From the NCBI RefSeq assembly GCF_000158955.1, contig NZ_GG657757.1, forward strand, positions 5,386,989 through 5,450,988: DNA of 64,000 bases. Reading direction: 5' to 3'. A model generated the notes under the pieces. That model made no database searches, was not told the DNA's origin, and worked only from the letters and a program-made list of their open reading frames with translations. This document shows, in pieces, positions 1 to 6,991 of this stretch. Each line of letters opens with the position of its first letter. Position 1 is the first letter of the stretch. Both the position numbers and the translations under genes were made by a program. This DNA is from Streptomyces viridochromogenes DSM 40736 (GTDB lineage Bacteria; Actinomycetota; Actinomycetes; Streptomycetales; Streptomycetaceae).

Positions 1-60
1 CCCCTCCCGCCCCATCCCGTCCCGAGCTCGGGGGCTGCCTCCCCCGGGCCCCAGCTCCGG

Positions 61-110
61 CCTGGACGGCCTCGTCCTCCAGCGCCGGACGGGCTGGGTG
101 GGGGTGGGCC
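61..110. repeat. Streptomyces-type dispersed GC-rich intergenic repeat (possible)
   Basis: Bases 1-178 hold no convincing gene. They contain a C/G-tract sequence and, near 72-97, a stretch with the core CAGCGCCGGACGGGCTG. I recognise this core as resembling a short intergenic repeat scattered through many Streptomyces genomes. Only one copy is visible here, so the repeat call rests on memory of the genus and not on copies in this window. Confidence 0.3.
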
Positions 111-178
111 GGGTGCGTCGTCGGCCTACCGGGGCCGCCGCCTAGGGGGCGTTCGGGCGCTCTGAGACACTGGGCGCG

Positions 179-1342
179 ATGAGCGAGAGAACAGTTCCGT
201 CCACCGCGCCCCTGCGGGCGCGGGCGGAGATCGATCTGGCCGCCCTGCGGGCCAATGTGCGTGCCCTGCGTGCCCATGCGCCGGGCGCGGCCCTGATGGC
301 TGTGGTGAAGTCCGAGGCGTACGGCCACGGGGCTGTGCAGTGTGCCCGGGCGGCCGTCGCCGCCGGGGCGGACTGGCTGGGCACGGCCACTCCCGAGGAG
401 GCCCTCGCCCTGCGGGCCGCGGGGCTGCCGGGCCGCATCATGTGCTGGCTGTGGACGCCCGGGGGGCCCTGGCGGGAGGCGATCGAGGCCGACCTCGACG
501 TGTCCGTGAGCGGGATGTGGGCCCTCGACGAGGTCACCGCGGCCGCCCGGCTCGCGGGGCGGCCCGCCCGCGTGCAGCTCAAGGCCGACACGGGGCTCGG
601 GCGTAACGGCTGCCAGCCCGGTGACGACTGGGCCGAGCTGGTCCGCGAGGCGCTGCGGGCCGAGGCCGAGGGGCTGCTGCGCGTCACGGGACTGTGGTCG
701 CACTTCGCCTGCGCCGACGAGCCCGGCCATCCCTCGATCGCGGCCCAGATCGGCCTCTTCCGGGAGATGGTCGGCCACGCCGAGCAGCAAGGGATCCGCC
801 CCGAGGTCCGGCACATCGCCAACTCTCCCGCCACCCTCACCGTCCCCGAGAGCCACTTCGACCTCGTCCGGACCGGCATCGCCCTCTACGGCATCTCGCC
901 CAGCCCCGAGCTCGGCACCCCGGCCGACTTCGGGCTGCGCCCGGTGATGACGCTCTCCGCCTCGCTCGCCCTGGTCAAGCACGTACCGGGCGGACACGGC
1001 GTGAGCTACGGCCACCAGTACGTGACACCCGGCGAGACGACCCTCGGCCTGGTGCCGCTGGGCTACGCGGACGGCATCCCGCGGCACGCCTCCTCCGCCG
1101 GCCCGGTCCTGGTCGAGGGCAAGTGGCGCACGATCGCCGGGCGGGTCGCCATGGACCAGTTCGTGGTCGACCTGGGCGGTGACGAGCCCGAGGCGGGCGC
1201 CGAGGCGGTGCTCTTCGGGCCCGGGGACCGCGGCGAGCCCACCGCCGAGGACTGGGCCCAGGCGGCCGGAACCATCGCCTACGAGGTCGTGACGCGGATC
1301 GGAACGCGCGTTCCCCGCGTCTATGTGAATGCGTCTCCGTGA
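179..1342 (+). CDS. alr: alanine racemase
   Basis: Catalyses the PLP-dependent interconversion of L- and D-alanine, which supplies D-Ala for peptidoglycan in the cytoplasm. The 387-residue length is normal for the family. The PLP-binding lysine lies in AVVKSEAYGHG (Lys44); the usual form is VKADAYGHG, so a Ser replaces Ala just after it. The second catalytic motif GVSYGHQY, which carries the catalytic Tyr, is near residue 280, and the C-terminal beta domain ends in TRVPRVYV. The ATG at 179 gives the expected short N-terminus before the first barrel strand. It is followed in the same direction by a hydrolase and tsaE, an order typical of Streptomyces. Confidence 0.95.
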   Translation: MSERTVPSTAPLRARAEIDLAALRANVRALRAHAPGAALMAVVKSEAYGHGAVQCARAAVAAGADWLGTATPEEALALRAAGLPGRIMCWLWTPGGPWREAIEADLDVSVSGMWALDEVTAAARLAGRPARVQLKADTGLGRNGCQPGDDWAELVREALRAEAEGLLRVTGLWSHFACADEPGHPSIAAQIGLFREMVGHAEQQGIRPEVRHIANSPATLTVPESHFDLVRTGIALYGISPSPELGTPADFGLRPVMTLSASLALVKHVPGGHGVSYGHQYVTPGETTLGLVPLGYADGIPRHASSAGPVLVEGKWRTIAGRVAMDQFVVDLGGDEPEAGAEAVLFGPGDRGEPTAEDWAQAAGTIAYEVVTRIGTRVPRVYVNASP

Positions 1343-1548
1343 ACGGGTCTCCGTGAATGTGTCCATGTGATTGCGTCTGTGTGAATGTGCGACGGGACAG
1401 GTGACTCGGAGGGGGAACTCGTCACCCGAAGCACGGCAGTCACGCGCACCACAGCAGCACCGAACAGCACCAAGACCGACAGCAAGACCGACAGGACCAC
1501 CACCAGCAGCGGTAGTCCGATGAGCAGCCCGGCGAAGAGGAGCGGTAC

Positions 1549-2802
1549 GTGAGCGAGAGCAGTGCGGAGGTCGTCGCGCACGCCGCCTCCGCGGCCGTCG
1601 CGGCCTCCGCCGCAGGTGCGGCGGGAGGCTGGCGCCGGGCGACCGGCATCGCGGGCGTCGCGATAGGCGTGGTGGCCGCGGGCGCGGCCGCCGGTGTCGC
1701 CCTGGAACGCATGACCGTCGGACGCGGCATGCGCCAGAAGGCGCGGCTCGCGCTCGACTCGGCGGGCCCCTACGGCTCGCTGCGCGGCATGCCCGGCAAG
1801 GCGTTCGCCGACGACGGCACGGAGCTGTACTACGAGGTCGACGACGTCGATCCCGAGGCCGCCCCCGCCACCGGCCCGCGCCGCCGGAGGCTGTTCGGAC
1901 GCAAGTCCCCGGCCCCCGTCACGGTCGTTTTCAGTCACGGTTACTGCCTGAACCAGGACTCCTGGCACTTCCAGCGGGCGGCGCTCAGGGGCGTCGTACG
2001 GACCGTGCACTGGGACCAGCGCAGCCATGGCCGCTCCGGCCGTGGCGTGGCCCAGGCGCGGGACGAGGCGGTCACCATCGAGCAGCTGGGCCGTGACCTG
2101 AAGGCCGTCATCGACGCGGCCGCGCCCGACGGGCCGATCGTGCTGGTCGGGCACTCGATGGGCGGCATGACCGTGATGGCGCTGGCCGACCAGTACCCCG
2201 AGCTGATCCGGGAGCGGGTCGTCGGGGTCGCCTTCGTGGGGACGTCGTCGGGACGGCTCGGCGAGGTGAACTACGGGCTTCCGGTCGCGGGCGTCAACGC
2301 GGTGCGGCGGGTCCTGCCCGGGGTGCTGAAGGCGCTGGGGCAACAGGCCGAGCTGGTGGAGAAGGGGCGCCGGGCCACGGCTGACCTGTTCACCGGGATC
2401 ATCAAGCGGTACTCGTTCGCGTCCCGGGACGTCGACCCGGCCATCGCCCGCTTCGCCGAGCGGATGATCGAGAGCACGCCCATCGACGTGGTCGCCGAGT
2501 ACTACCCGGCGTTCAACGACTACGACAAGAGCGAGGCGCTCGCCTACTTCGCCGATCTGCCGGTCCTCGTGCTGGCGGGGGTGCAGGACCTGGTCACGCC
2601 CAGTGAGCACAGCGAGGCCATCGCCGATCTGCTGCCGGACGCCGAGCTGGTGCTGGTGCCGGACGCGGGGCACCTGGTGATGCTGGAGCACCCGGAAGTG
2701 GTCACCGACCGCCTCGCCGACCTGCTCACCCGCACGGGTGCCGTGCCCGCAGGGGCTACCGTGAAGGGCTATGGAAGCACCAGCACCGCACAACCCGGCT
2801 GA
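1549..2802 (+). CDS. alpha/beta hydrolase with N-terminal membrane segment
   Basis: A 417-residue alpha/beta-hydrolase-fold protein of unknown substrate. A hydrophobic Ala/Val/Gly stretch near residues 29-50 probably anchors it to the membrane. The catalytic fold follows: the oxyanion HG motif in FSHGYCLNQDSW, the nucleophile elbow VGHSMGG near residues 202-208, an acidic residue in VLAGVQDLVTP and the catalytic His in PDAGHLVMLEHPE. The GTG start at 1549 has a GAAGAGGAG ribosome-binding site just upstream. Its 3' end overlaps tsaE by 32 bp, so translation of the two is probably coupled. The role is inferred from fold only; esterase or lipase activity is plausible. Confidence 0.85.
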   Translation: MSESSAEVVAHAASAAVAASAAGAAGGWRRATGIAGVAIGVVAAGAAAGVALERMTVGRGMRQKARLALDSAGPYGSLRGMPGKAFADDGTELYYEVDDVDPEAAPATGPRRRRLFGRKSPAPVTVVFSHGYCLNQDSWHFQRAALRGVVRTVHWDQRSHGRSGRGVAQARDEAVTIEQLGRDLKAVIDAAAPDGPIVLVGHSMGGMTVMALADQYPELIRERVVGVAFVGTSSGRLGEVNYGLPVAGVNAVRRVLPGVLKALGQQAELVEKGRRATADLFTGIIKRYSFASRDVDPAIARFAERMIESTPIDVVAEYYPAFNDYDKSEALAYFADLPVLVLAGVQDLVTPSEHSEAIADLLPDAELVLVPDAGHLVMLEHPEVVTDRLADLLTRTGAVPAGATVKGYGSTSTAQPG

Positions 2803-3289
2803 GCCCGGATCCGTCCAGATCGTCGTCACCTCCCCCGAGCAGATGCGGGAGCTGGGCCGCCGGCTCGCGAAACTGCTGCGCGCGGGTGACCTGGTGATGC
2901 TCAGCGGGGAGCTCGGGGCGGGCAAGACGACGCTGACCCGTGGGCTGGGCGAGGGGCTCGGCGTGCGCGGGGCCGTCACCTCGCCGACCTTCGTGATCGC
3001 CCGGGTGCATCCGTCGCTGGGCGACGGGCCGCCGCTGGTCCACGTCGACGCGTACCGGCTCTCCGGCGGTCTTGACGAGATGGAGGACCTCGACCTCGAC
3101 GTCTCCCTGCCCGAGTCCGTGGTCGTCGTGGAGTGGGGCGAGGGCAAGGTCGAGGAACTGACCGAGGACCGGCTCCAGGTCGTCATCCACCGGGCGGTGG
3201 GCGACACGACCGACGAGGTCCGGCAGATGACGATCACCGGTCTGGGGGAACGCTGGGCGTCGGCCGACCTGAGCGTGCTCGCGGCGTAG
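2771..3289 (+). CDS. tsaE: tRNA t6A biosynthesis ATPase TsaE
   Basis: An ATPase subunit that, with TsaB and TsaD, installs threonylcarbamoyl on A37 of ANN-decoding tRNAs. The 172-residue protein has a clear Walker A motif GELGAGKTT near residues 50-58, followed by the family signature VTSPTFVIARVH and a Walker B-like VVVVEWGEG. The ATG at 2771 lies inside the upstream hydrolase gene, giving a 32-bp overlap and suggesting one transcript. The partners tsaB and tsaD lie about 1.2 kb downstream in the same direction but are separated by a minus-strand gene. Confidence 0.93.
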   Translation: MEAPAPHNPAEPGSVQIVVTSPEQMRELGRRLAKLLRAGDLVMLSGELGAGKTTLTRGLGEGLGVRGAVTSPTFVIARVHPSLGDGPPLVHVDAYRLSGGLDEMEDLDLDVSLPESVVVVEWGEGKVEELTEDRLQVVIHRAVGDTTDEVRQMTITGLGERWASADLSVLAA

Positions 3290-3433
3290 CTCCGGCCGCG
3301 TGGTGTTTTGATGAACGTTCCGACAAGGCGTCGGCAAGATGTTGCGTCCGGTGTCCCGGACGTGGTCACATGGTATCCAGTCCGTAGTTAGGTGTACCTA
3401 ACTACCTCCGCCCCCGCCCTTCAGGAGGCGTCC

Positions 3434-3601
3434 ATGTCGGCTACACAGAGCAAGGGCCGGCCGCTGCCGTTCGCGGTCGCCGGGGTGTCCATGCGTGATC
3501 TGCTGGCGGCGGGCGAGGCGGCGGTGCTGGTCTCCACACCCCCGCGCGCTCCCGAGCCGGAGCTCTCCGAGCCGGCCGAGGACCACCGCGAGGCCGCCTA
3601 G
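3434..3601 (+). CDS. small conserved protein of unknown function (55 aa)
   Basis: A short gene with a textbook AGGAGG ribosome-binding site (3423-3428) five bases before the ATG and the G/C third-position bias of a real Streptomyces gene. The product starts MSATQSKGRPLPFAVAG, continues with a short helix-forming segment (VSMRDLLAAGEAAVLV) and ends in a Pro/Glu-rich tail. No signal peptide, membrane span or known domain is visible. It lies between tsaE and a convergent minus-strand gene. I recall similar small proteins next to tsaE in other Streptomyces but assign no function. Confidence 0.7.
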   Translation: MSATQSKGRPLPFAVAGVSMRDLLAAGEAAVLVSTPPRAPEPELSEPAEDHREAA

Positions 3602-3660
3602 GGCCTGCCCGGCAGGCACTGGGGCCCGGCAGGCACTGTGGGGCCCGTCAGACAGGCCCT
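3600..3660. terminator. repeat-rich inverted-repeat region between convergent genes
   Basis: Just after the stop of the small gene, AGGGCCTG (3600-3607) is repeated in inverse as CAGGCCCT (3653-3660). Between the arms, CCCGGCAGGCACTG occurs twice as a direct repeat (3608-3621 and 3625-3638). The region abuts the end of the minus-strand gene, so it could act as a bidirectional terminator. No T-run is present, as is common in this genus. Confidence 0.4.
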
Positions 3661-4213
3661 AGCGGACGACCACGACCTTGCGGCCGATCGTCGCGAACGT
3701 CCACATCGCGTCGCCGTCCACGCGCGACTCGCGGATGCCGCCCGTGCGTGCCTGCCCGGCGGGCGGGGACGCCGCGGTCGCCCCGCCCACGGCCGCGCTG
3801 AAGCCGATGACCACGCCCTGCACGCTGGTGAAGCGCACGACGTGCTCGACGGGGACGCCGTCGGAGCCGGTGATGGTGTTCGAGCGGGACGTGACCGCGT
3901 AGCTGCCCGGGGGCGGGTCCACCTGGCTCGGGTCGACCTCGAACGTCCGGGTGACCACCTCGTCGGAGCCGACCAGCCACACCCGGTCGCCGCGCAGGGA
4001 GTACACGACCCGTGCGCCGCTGCCGGAAGCGTCCGGCAGCGCGGACGGGTCCTTCTTGACCCGGGGCGCCTTCGACGCCGCCGGTGAGGCACCCGCCTGC
4101 GGCCTGCCCAGACCGGCCGGGACGGTCTGCGACGCCTGGTGGGCGAGGTAGCCGACCGTGGCGAGGGCCGCGGCGGTGAGCCCGGCCACGATCCCCGAGC
4201 TGCTGACTGCCAC
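3659..4213 (-). CDS. predicted membrane-anchored secreted protein, unknown function
   Basis: A 184-residue protein. The start chosen is the GTG at 4213, preceded by GGAGG (4223-4227) at nine bases; longer open readings upstream run into an inverted repeat and look non-coding. An N-terminal hydrophobic segment (GIVAGLTAAALATVGYLA) follows a few residues in and can act as a signal anchor. A Pro/Ala/Lys-rich linker leads to an extracytoplasmic domain with beta-strand-like segments (RVVYSLRGDRVWLVG, HVVRFTSVQGVVIGF, MWTFATIGRKVVVVR). No known motif is seen. It is transcribed divergently from tsaB and shares the intervening inverted repeat with it. Confidence 0.75.
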   Translation of the reverse strand: MAVSSSGIVAGLTAAALATVGYLAHQASQTVPAGLGRPQAGASPAASKAPRVKKDPSALPDASGSGARVVYSLRGDRVWLVGSDEVVTRTFEVDPSQVDPPPGSYAVTSRSNTITGSDGVPVEHVVRFTSVQGVVIGFSAAVGGATAASPPAGQARTGGIRESRVDGDAMWTFATIGRKVVVVR

Positions 4214-4326
4214 CGTCGTCCACCTCCGCGTCGTACCACCCTGCCGTGCACGCCGTGTCCGCCGTGCCGTGACGGAAGGTGACGGTAGCAGCAGGTGACG
4301 ACCCGGCAGGCCCGACCGTGCCGGGT

Positions 4327-4463
4327 CCCGGGGCCCGTGTCGGACGTACCGCCTGCCCCGCGCCGTGCGGCCCGCACGCTCCGGCGCCTTGCGATCGCAC
4401 GCACCGTGCGCCGCGGGGCCCGCCCTTCGGGCGGACGACGTTACGTCCGACACGGGCCCCGGG
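4327..4463. repeat. 22-bp perfect inverted repeat in divergent promoter region
   Basis: The left arm 4327-4348 (CCCGGGGCCCGTGTCGGACG plus TA) is the exact reverse complement of the right arm 4442-4463, with a 93-base spacer. Each arm reads outward toward one of the two divergent genes (3659-4213 and tsaB). The spacer holds a smaller hairpin, CGCCC TTC GGGCG. No flanking target-site duplication is obvious, which argues against a simple transposon remnant. Confidence 0.75.
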
Positions 4464-4475
4464 GAGCCGTAGGCT
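4447..4475 (+). promoter_or_regulatory. candidate tsaB promoter overlapping the right repeat arm
   Basis: CCGACA (4447-4452) and TAGGCT (4470-4475) are spaced by 17 bases, fitting a housekeeping-type promoter with a weak -35. A start site about seven bases beyond the -10 would fall on the GTG of tsaB at 4482, so the tsaB message may be leaderless; no ribosome-binding site is visible. The -35 lies inside the inverted-repeat arm. Confidence 0.45.
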
Positions 4476-4481
4476 GTTTGC

Positions 4482-5135
4482 GTGCTCTTGCTCGCTCTGG
4501 ATACCGCCACACCCGCCGTCACCGTCGCACTGCACGACGGCCGCGACGTCATCGCCTCGTCGAGTCAGGTGGACGCGCGGCGGCACGGGGAACTGCTGCT
4601 GCCGGCGATCGACCGGGTGCTCGCCGAGGCCGGTCTGAAGCTCGACGCCGTCACCGGGATCGCCGTCGGCATCGGCCCGGGCCCGTACACCGGGCTGCGC
4701 GTCGGACTGATGACCGCCGAGACCTTCGGGCTCGCGCTCGGCGTCCCCGTGCACGGCGTGTGCACACTGGACGCGCTCGCCTACGCCGCCGACCTGGAGG
4801 GCCCGTTCGTCGTGGCGACCGACGCCCGCCGCAAGGAGGTGTACTGGGCGCGCTACACCGACTCCCGCACCCGCGTCGGCGACCCGGCCGTCGACCGGCC
4901 CGCCGACATCGCCGAACAGGTCGAGGGCCTGCCCGCGGTCGGCGCGGGCGCCCTGCTCTACCCGGACACCTTCCCCAGGGCGTACGAGCCCGAGCACGTG
5001 TCCGCCGCCGCCCTCGCCCGGCTGGCCGCCGAGAAGCTCGCCGCGGGCGGGGACCTCCCCGAGCCCCGGCCGCTGTACCTGCGCCGGCCCGACGCCCAGG
5101 TCCCCAAGAACTACAAGGTGGTCACCCCCAAGTGA
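4482..5135 (+). CDS. tsaB: tRNA t6A biosynthesis protein TsaB
   Basis: The ASKHA-fold scaffold partner of TsaD in the t6A37 machinery. The 217-residue protein begins with the phosphate-1 motif LLLALDTATPAVTVAL, has the family stretch GIGPGPYTGLRVGL near residues 65-78, and VVATDARRKEVYWARY in the second half. GTG start at 4482; the stop overlaps the next gene's GTG by four bases (GTGA), so the two are translationally coupled. It heads the run tsaB-rimI-tsaD and the small gene 6725-6982. Confidence 0.93.
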   Translation: MLLLALDTATPAVTVALHDGRDVIASSSQVDARRHGELLLPAIDRVLAEAGLKLDAVTGIAVGIGPGPYTGLRVGLMTAETFGLALGVPVHGVCTLDALAYAADLEGPFVVATDARRKEVYWARYTDSRTRVGDPAVDRPADIAEQVEGLPAVGAGALLYPDTFPRAYEPEHVSAAALARLAAEKLAAGGDLPEPRPLYLRRPDAQVPKNYKVVTPK

Positions 5136-5638
5136 CCGAGCCCATGACGTCTGTGCTGCGCGAGATGCGCTGGTGGGACATCGACCCCGTGCTGGAGCTG
5201 GAGCGGAAGCTGTTCCCCGACGACGCCTGGTCGCGGGGCATGTTCTGGTCCGAGCTGGCCCACGCGCGCGGGCCCGAGGCGACCCGGAAGTACCTGGTGG
5301 CCGAGGCGGGGGACCGGATCGTCGGGTACGCCGGTCTCGCCTCCTCCGGCGAACAGGCCGACATCCAGACCATCGCCGTCACCCGGGAGCAGTGGGGGAC
5401 CGGGCTGGGCGGCCGTCTGCTCACCGAACTCCTGCGGGCCGCGACCGCCTTCGAGTGCGCCGAGGTGATGCTGGAGTGCCGGGTGGACAACATCCGCGCG
5501 CAGAAGCTGTACGAGCGGTTCGGCTTCGAGGCCATCGGCTTCCGGCGCGGCTACTACCAGCCGGGGAACGTGGACGCCCTGGTGATGCGCCTGACAGACC
5601 CTTCAACTTCCGTACAAGGAACCGAGATCAATGGCTGA
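5132..5638 (+). CDS. rimI: ribosomal-protein-S18-alanine N-acetyltransferase-like GNAT (RimI)
   Basis: A GNAT-family N-acetyltransferase of 168 residues; RimI acetylates the N-terminus of ribosomal protein S18. Visible motifs are the acetyl-CoA loop QWGTGLGGRLLTELL (QxxGxG/A type), IQTIAVT before it, and the RimI-typical C-terminal LECRVDNIRAQKLYERFGF. The GTG at 5132 overlaps the tsaB stop by four bases; an in-frame ATG at 5144 is the alternative. The 3' end overlaps tsaD by eight bases. Placement between tsaB and tsaD is the standard bacterial arrangement. Confidence 0.9.
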   Translation: MTEPMTSVLREMRWWDIDPVLELERKLFPDDAWSRGMFWSELAHARGPEATRKYLVAEAGDRIVGYAGLASSGEQADIQTIAVTREQWGTGLGGRLLTELLRAATAFECAEVMLECRVDNIRAQKLYERFGFEAIGFRRGYYQPGNVDALVMRLTDPSTSVQGTEING

Positions 5639-6728
5639 CGAACCACTCGTCCTCGGCATCGAGACCTCCTGCGACGAGACCGGCGTCGGCATCGTCCGCG
5701 GCACCACCCTGCTGGCCGACGCCGTCGCCTCCAGCGTCGACGAGCACGCCCGCTTCGGCGGTGTCGTGCCCGAGGTCGCCTCCCGGGCGCACCTGGAGGC
5801 GATGGTGCCCACCATCGACCGTGCGCTGAAGGAGGCCGGGGTGAGCGCGCGGGACCTGGACGGCATCGCCGTCACCGCGGGTCCCGGGCTCGCCGGCGCC
5901 CTGCTGGTCGGTGTCTCCGCGGCGAAGGCGTACGCCTACGCCCTCGGCAAGCCCCTCTACGGCGTCAACCACCTCGCCTCGCACATCTGCGTCGACCAGC
6001 TGGAGCACGGCGCTCTGCCCGAGCCGACCATGGCGCTGCTGGTGTCCGGCGGCCACTCCTCGCTGCTGCTGTCCAGCGACATCACCTCCGACGTCCGCCC
6101 GATGGGCGCGACCATCGACGACGCGGCCGGTGAGGCCTTCGACAAGATCGCGCGGGTGCTGAACCTGGGCTTCCCGGGCGGGCCGGTCATCGACCGGTAC
6201 GCGCGCGAAGGCGACCCGAACGCCATCGCCTTCCCGCGCGGTCTCACCGGCCCGCGCGACCCGGCCTACGACTTCTCCTTCTCGGGGCTGAAGACGGCCG
6301 TGGCGCGCTGGATCGAGGCCAAGCGGGCCGCGGGGGAGGAGGTCCCGGTGCGGGACGTCTCGGCCTCCTTCCAGGAGGCGGTCGTGGACGTGCTGACCCG
6401 CAAGGCCGTCCGGGCCTGCAAGGACGAGGGCGTCGACCACCTGATGATCGGTGGCGGGGTGGCCGCCAACTCCCGGCTGCGGGCCCTGGCCCAGGAGCGC
6501 TGTGAGGCGGCCGGGATCCGGCTGCGCGTGCCCCGGCCCAAGCTGTGCACGGACAACGGCGCGATGGTCGCCGCGCTCGGCGCCGAGATGGTGGCCCGCA
6601 ACCGGGCCGCGTCGAGCTGGGACCTGCCGGCGGACTCCTCGCTGCCGGTGACGGAACCTCATGTCCCGGGCCACCACCACGGCCACGACCATGTGCACGA
6701 GGTCAGCAAGGAGAACCTCTACTCGTGA
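5631..6728 (+). CDS. tsaD: tRNA N6-adenosine threonylcarbamoyltransferase TsaD
   Basis: The catalytic subunit that transfers threonylcarbamoyl from TC-AMP to A37 of tRNA. The 365-residue protein starts LVLGIETSCDETGVGIV. The metal-binding His pair is in GVNHLASHICVDQL near residues 111-124, and SGGHSSL and GGGVAANSRLR are the other ASKHA signatures. The C-terminus carries a tail, PGHHHGHDHVHE, with six histidines that could bind metal and is not part of the conserved core. The ATG at 5631 overlaps rimI by eight bases; the stop overlaps the next gene by four. Confidence 0.95.
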   Translation: MADEPLVLGIETSCDETGVGIVRGTTLLADAVASSVDEHARFGGVVPEVASRAHLEAMVPTIDRALKEAGVSARDLDGIAVTAGPGLAGALLVGVSAAKAYAYALGKPLYGVNHLASHICVDQLEHGALPEPTMALLVSGGHSSLLLSSDITSDVRPMGATIDDAAGEAFDKIARVLNLGFPGGPVIDRYAREGDPNAIAFPRGLTGPRDPAYDFSFSGLKTAVARWIEAKRAAGEEVPVRDVSASFQEAVVDVLTRKAVRACKDEGVDHLMIGGGVAANSRLRALAQERCEAAGIRLRVPRPKLCTDNGAMVAALGAEMVARNRAASSWDLPADSSLPVTEPHVPGHHHGHDHVHEVSKENLYS

Positions 6729-6982
6729 CGGTCGCCCTGATGTGGGAGGCGCGGGCCGTGGCCGGGCGCGGGGAGGCCCTGCTGACCTGGGCCCGCGCCC
6801 AGGAGCTCCCCCGTGAGCCCCTGCGCCGCGAGACCCTGCGCGCTCCCCAGGACCGGGTCCTCGTCATCACCTGGTGGGACGCCCCGTACGACGCAGAGCT
6901 GCCCGAGCTGCCGGAGCCGGACGGGGAGCTGGTCACCAGGGCGGTGCACCGGTGGCGGTTCGAGTCGCTGGGCCTGGGCTGA
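6725..6982 (+). CDS. small protein of unknown function downstream of tsaD
   Basis: An 85-residue protein whose GTG start (6725) overlaps the tsaD stop by four bases, so it is part of the same operon. Predicted secondary structure alternates strand and helix (TVALMWEARAV, GEALLTWARAQ, VLVITWWDA, VHRWRFESLGL). This is vaguely like small ferredoxin-fold monooxygenase-type proteins, but no catalytic motif is present. It ends nine bases before the convergent GH3 gene. I do not recognise a function. Confidence 0.75.
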   Translation: MTVALMWEARAVAGRGEALLTWARAQELPREPLRRETLRAPQDRVLVITWWDAPYDAELPELPEPDGELVTRAVHRWRFESLGLG

Positions 6983-6991
6983 GCGGGCCGG

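Noticed and set aside
142..879. Minus-strand frame opposite alr
   Set aside because: The plus strand encodes a complete alanine racemase over the same bases; the antisense frame has no recognisable feature.
4295..5638. Long plus-strand frame spanning tsaB and rimI
   Set aside because: Its first part is Arg-rich shadow of tsaB in another frame. Only the segment from 5132 matches a GNAT protein, so that start was used.
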